DNA of 25,361 nucleotides, taken from contig JAFSFU010000200.1 in NCBI GenBank assembly GCA_017435025.1, positions 1-25,361 on the forward strand, read 5' to 3'. Origin of the DNA: Lachnospiraceae bacterium (GTDB lineage: Bacteria; Bacillota_A; Clostridia; Lachnospirales; Lachnospiraceae). Both the position numbers and the translations under genes were made by a program. The notes beneath the pieces were generated by a model. The model was not told the origin of the DNA. It worked only from the letters and a program-made list of their open reading frames with translations, and did not search any database. The stretch's first letter is position 1, and each line of letters begins with the position of its first letter. Below, piece by piece: positions 22,870 to 25,361 of the stretch.

Positions 22870-24141
22870 CTACTCCTCCACGTCCCATCCGGTAAATGAT
22901 CTTACTTCATCAAAAATTTCCCAGACTCTTGCTGTCTTCTCTTTTCCCACTGTATAAAATCCATTGCTTCCAAATACAGAACCGTCACAGCTGTCAATGG
23001 CAAGGCTCAATCCAAACTCCTGTCCGTCTTCACGAGTTAAAGTCAGAATACCCCAGTATGGACATTTGCCTTCCTGGAAAGGTTCTGCAGAGGAAAAAAT
23101 CTCCTCCAATTCTTTTAATTCTTCCTGATCCGTAATATCAACCTTAATTTCTTCCTGCTGTTCACTGTTCCACAGGCGCATCGTAAGAGAGGCGCTTACA
23201 ATATCTTTAATCTCTGAAATATCAGAAGCAGCAAAACCACAACGCTCTTTGGCAATCTCCAATGCCGCAGATGTAATTGGTCCCTCTTCTTCTTCCATCT
23301 CTTCGTACAAATCATGACTGACATAATACTGAAGTCCATAATAGCCGTACCATTCCGGAAGAATCAGCGCATCCGAAGATAAAATTTCCTCTTCTTCCTC
23401 CGGTGTAAGGATCACATATTCCAGTTTTTGTCTTCCATCTTCATATTTATAAACAACCAGATATCCTTCTTCGCCGCTTGGCGGTGTGAACCGTACATCT
23501 CTTTCGATCACACTTTCCAAATACGCACGGCCGGCATCTTCCTTCAGATATCGATACATGTAAGCCTTCACCAATTCACCCGGTTCTTCCATTTCGTCCG
23601 GCACAATGAGCAGTACTTCACTTTCTAGATTGTTATACAAACTTCTGATACCGGACAAACGGTATACGACACGCTCATCACCTGTCTGTTCGTTTCTATC
23701 TACAACAACAAAATCATCATCCTGCCAATATTGATCGTATCCATCAAAAATATTTTTTTTGTACTTCTGAAATGCAAGGATATAGCCATACCCTTCATCC
23801 GAAACCCTGCCGGCAAATGTAAAGCCGCTTTCAATCGGTTTCACATAAGAGAGCATATCCTCATCCATATCACGATACTTCACACCATCACTAAAATGAT
23901 CTTCCAAATATCCCACTTCGGCAGCAATCTGCTCATCGGTCCATAAAACTTCCTGGACATTACTTGCCTGATATTCAAGATCTGCAGCTGTTTCTTCAGA
24001 TATTTCCACAAAGGCGTCTTCTTTTTTATCACTGGTATCCGGATTCTCACTGCCACATCCACTGATCCACAAGCCTGCAGACAGAGCCAAAACTGTAATA
24101 TATTTCCCACATTTCATCATATTTCCATATTTTTTCCACAT
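22870..24141 (-). CDS. Predicted lipoprotein of unknown function
   Basis: I do not recognise this 423-residue protein. It has a lipoprotein signal: a charged start, a hydrophobic stretch and the lipobox WISGC with Cys29, followed by a polar linker (SENPDTSDKKED). The mature part is strongly acidic and rich in Tyr (VGYLEDHF, YDQYWQDDDFVVVD, EMEEEEGP), with mixed strands and helices and no obvious repeats or catalytic motif. A stretch GKCPYWGILTLTREDGQEF and DSCDGSVFGSNGFYTVG near the C-terminus looks like a small beta domain. AAGGTGG lies 8 bases before the ATG. It is separated from the decarboxylase by a single base, so they are cotranscribed. A role at the cell surface linked to the decarboxylase is possible but unproven. 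Confidence 0.88.
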   Translation of the reverse strand: MWKKYGNMMKCGKYITVLALSAGLWISGCGSENPDTSDKKEDAFVEISEETAADLEYQASNVQEVLWTDEQIAAEVGYLEDHFSDGVKYRDMDEDMLSYVKPIESGFTFAGRVSDEGYGYILAFQKYKKNIFDGYDQYWQDDDFVVVDRNEQTGDERVVYRLSGIRSLYNNLESEVLLIVPDEMEEPGELVKAYMYRYLKEDAGRAYLESVIERDVRFTPPSGEEGYLVVYKYEDGRQKLEYVILTPEEEEEILSSDALILPEWYGYYGLQYYVSHDLYEEMEEEEGPITSAALEIAKERCGFAASDISEIKDIVSASLTMRLWNSEQQEEIKVDITDQEELKELEEIFSSAEPFQEGKCPYWGILTLTREDGQEFGLSLAIDSCDGSVFGSNGFYTVGKEKTARVWEIFDEVRSFTGWDVEE

Positions 24142-24161
24142 ACGATCACCACCTTAGCTTT

Positions 24162-24190
24162 ATTTTAACATCTCACAATTTTCCGCACAA
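24162..24190 (-). promoter_or_regulatory. Candidate promoter of the lipoprotein-decarboxylase operon
   Basis: On the minus strand TTGTGC (24185-24190) and TAAAAT (24162-24167) are 17 bases apart, with a TG one base before the -10 (extended -10). The predicted start would fall almost at the ribosome site, giving a very short leader of about 14 bases, so the assignment is tentative. The rest of 24191-24349 shows no gene and no clear terminator. Confidence 0.45.
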
Positions 24191-24349
24191 GTCATCCGAA
24201 CAGATTTAAGCAAAGTGTAATGATTATGACAAACTTCTTACAAAAACAGGGAAACATACAGCTGCCTATGTCTCTCCAAACCAACATCAAGCACTGTACA
24301 TTTCCCCAAATTTTAATAAAAACGATTCATTTGTCCACAAGCAGATCTG

Positions 24350-25120
24350 TTATCCCCAAAGATTATTCTCCAGTGCAAATTTGATCACAGTCAGAATGAC
24401 AATCACCAGCATCACCGGCTTGATGATCTTCTCACCTTTTTTAATCGCCAGATTGACACCTACCAGGTTACCTGCAATGGCAGAAAGTGCCGCCGGTGCC
24501 GCAATCTCATAAGCCACATTTCCGGTCTTAATATAACTCACCAGAGCGATGGCATTGGTTAACACGATCAATACTTTTCCGTTACCGGAGGCAACCCTCG
24601 CATCATAATGCATGATCATGGTAAATCCAATGATCGCAACGGTACCTACACCCGGTCCAAAAAGACTGTTATAGAATCCCATGATCAGACCTACGATCAG
24701 TGCCTGTACAATGGTCTTCTTAGAAATCTCACTCTTCATGATCACATTTCTGGCATCCGTTTTTCTCAATACCATGACTAATGCAATCGCAGGAAGTGCC
24801 ACCGTAATCGCCTTCTGAATGGTCTCTTCCGGAAGTAAAAAGATAATCTTCGTTCCAAAATAAGCTCCTGTCATGGCAGTGATTGCAGAAATCAATGCAA
24901 TCTTCAGGTCAACCATATTTTTCTTAAAATATTTAATGGCTGAAACCAGGTTTCCCAAACCAGCCTGCAGCTTATTACAGCCATAAGCAGTTCGTATCGG
25001 AAGTCCGATCATCAAATACGTCGGAAGCGCAATTAAACCTCCGCCTCCGCCAATGGAATCAATAATGCCTGCTACAAAAAATATCGGAATGATGATCAAT
25101 AGTTTTGTTATGTAATCCAT
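24350..25120 (-). CDS. TSUP (TauE/SafE) family membrane permease
   Basis: The 256-residue protein is a multi-pass membrane carrier of the TauE/SafE family, members of which export sulfite or sulfoacetate or move other organic anions. Evidence: about eight hydrophobic segments and the family motif FFVAGIIDSIGGGGGLIALPTYLMIGLP (residues 14-41) near the N-terminus, partly repeated as VGLIMGFYNSLFGPGVGTVAI around residues 160-180, as expected from the internal duplication of this family. AAGGAGGTAG precedes the ATG. It is a single gene with its own promoter. The substrate cannot be told; no sulfur genes adjoin it. Confidence 0.92.
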   Translation of the reverse strand: MDYITKLLIIIPIFFVAGIIDSIGGGGGLIALPTYLMIGLPIRTAYGCNKLQAGLGNLVSAIKYFKKNMVDLKIALISAITAMTGAYFGTKIIFLLPEETIQKAITVALPAIALVMVLRKTDARNVIMKSEISKKTIVQALIVGLIMGFYNSLFGPGVGTVAIIGFTMIMHYDARVASGNGKVLIVLTNAIALVSYIKTGNVAYEIAAPAALSAIAGNLVGVNLAIKKGEKIIKPVMLVIVILTVIKFALENNLWG

Positions 25121-25145
25121 ATACTACCTCCTTACATACACATCA

Positions 25146-25174
25146 AACATATCACATTTTACATCCATAATCAA
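25146..25174 (-). promoter_or_regulatory. Candidate promoter of the TSUP permease gene
   Basis: On the minus strand TTGATT (25169-25174) and TATGTT (25146-25151) are 17 bases apart, with TG one base before the -10. The predicted start lies about 20 bases before the ATG, leaving room for the AAGGAGG ribosome site. Confidence 0.5.
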
Positions 25175-25200
25175 TTTATATTCTTTTGATTTTCTATAAC

Positions 25201-25228
25201 AAAAAAGCTCTTGGAAAACCAAGAGCTT
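25201..25228 (-). terminator. Terminator of the tRNA operon
   Basis: On the minus strand AAGCTCTTGG and CCAAGAGCTT form a perfect 10-bp stem with a TTTT loop, followed by T residues. It begins 7 bases after the tRNA-Lys 3' end and ends the tRNA transcript before the permease promoter. Confidence 0.9.
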
Positions 25229-25234
25229 TCTTCA

Positions 25235-25307
25235 TGAGACATCGGGGATTCGAACCCCGGACAACTTGATTAAAAGTCAAGTGCTCTACCGACTGAGCTA
25301 ATATCCC
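25235..25307 (-). tRNA. tRNA-Lys (anticodon UUU)
   Basis: The minus strand folds as a 73-nt tRNA. The acceptor stem is GGGATAT / ATGTCTC (with G-U pairs), the D arm contains AGCTCAGTCGGTAGAGC, and the anticodon stem ACTTGA..TCAAGT holds loop CTTTTAA with anticodon TTT. The variable loop is followed by the T arm CCGGGGTTCGAATCCCCG. The discriminator is A, and CCA is not encoded. Confidence 0.95.
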
Positions 25308-25328
25308 ATATAACTTATTCAGTTATAA

Positions 25329-25361
25329 TGCCCAGAACCGGAATCGAACCAGTGACACGAG
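25329..25361 (-). tRNA. tRNA-Phe-like, partial (5' part beyond the window)
   Basis: The minus strand holds a 3' tRNA fragment: the end of an anticodon stem (CTC), variable loop GTGTC, T arm ACTGGTTCGATTCCGGT, acceptor strand TCTGGGC and discriminator A. The variable loop and T arm closely resemble bacterial tRNA-Phe. The anticodon is outside the window, so the identity is tentative. CCA is not encoded. The 21-base spacer to tRNA-Lys contains a 7-bp inverted repeat (25309-25315 / 25321-25327). Confidence 0.8.

Noticed and set aside
24331..24358. Two sequences one mismatch from a DnaA box (TTGTCCACA and TTATCCCCA) near the 3' end of the permease gene.
   Set aside because: Only two imperfect copies, no AT-rich unwinding element and no dnaA/dnaN nearby; most likely chance.

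Overview
The window looks like a chromosomal segment of a low-to-moderate-GC, spore-forming, anaerobic Firmicute, most likely a member of the Lachnospiraceae. The basis is the streptococcal/clostridial fab-acc gene order, a SpmA spore-maturation gene, the RicT/HolB housekeeping cluster, strong AGGAGG ribosome sites and secreted proteins with TGSN/TDSN repeats. Nearly every gene reads on the minus strand, so transcription runs from the right end of the window to the left.

Reading in the direction of transcription, the right edge holds a partial tRNA-Phe-like gene and a complete tRNA-Lys(UUU) with a terminator. A TauE/SafE (TSUP) family permease with its own promoter follows. Next comes a long housekeeping operon: an unrecognised lipoprotein, an Orn/Lys/Arg-type decarboxylase, a guanylate-kinase-like P-loop kinase, holB (DNA polymerase III delta'), ricT, a TrmN6-like methyltransferase and rsmI. 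It ends at a strong terminator around 17.15 kb. This is the Bacillus yaaO-tmk-holB-yaaT-yabB-rsmI neighbourhood, with a Gmk-type kinase where tmk would sit and with yabA absent.

The central part (17.1-7.9 kb) is a complete type II fatty-acid synthesis operon: fabH-acpP-fabK-fabD-fabG-fabF-accB-fabZ-accC-accDA. It has a near-consensus promoter carrying two FabT-like palindromes. No fabT gene is present here. The two carboxyltransferase subunits AccD and AccA are fused in one polypeptide. A hairpin that also contains the spmA ribosome site separates this operon from spmA.

From 7.2 to 3.2 kb lies a compact type IV pilus-like (ComG/Gsp-like) operon. It encodes a prepilin peptidase with only the catalytic domain, a GspF/PilC membrane protein, three pseudopilin-like proteins and a GspE/PilB ATPase. 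A promoter-like sequence upstream of an intrinsic terminator in its leader suggests attenuation. Two secreted proteins follow under a separate promoter with an operator-like palindrome: one has a DUF6273-like C-terminus, the other has TGSN repeats and a GLUG-like beta-helix. They may be surface partners of the pilus, but that is inference.

The leftmost ~430 bases are visibly more AT-rich. They hold a 54-residue protein resembling the C-terminal Tudor-like domain of PcrA/UvrD, and a cluster of inverted and direct GGACAA repeats like a transposon end. The GLUG-like gene may have lost its natural 3' end at this junction.

No CRISPR array, complete insertion sequence, rRNA or known riboswitch was seen. 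Apart from the pieces listed, intergenic gaps are short (at most about 260 bases).
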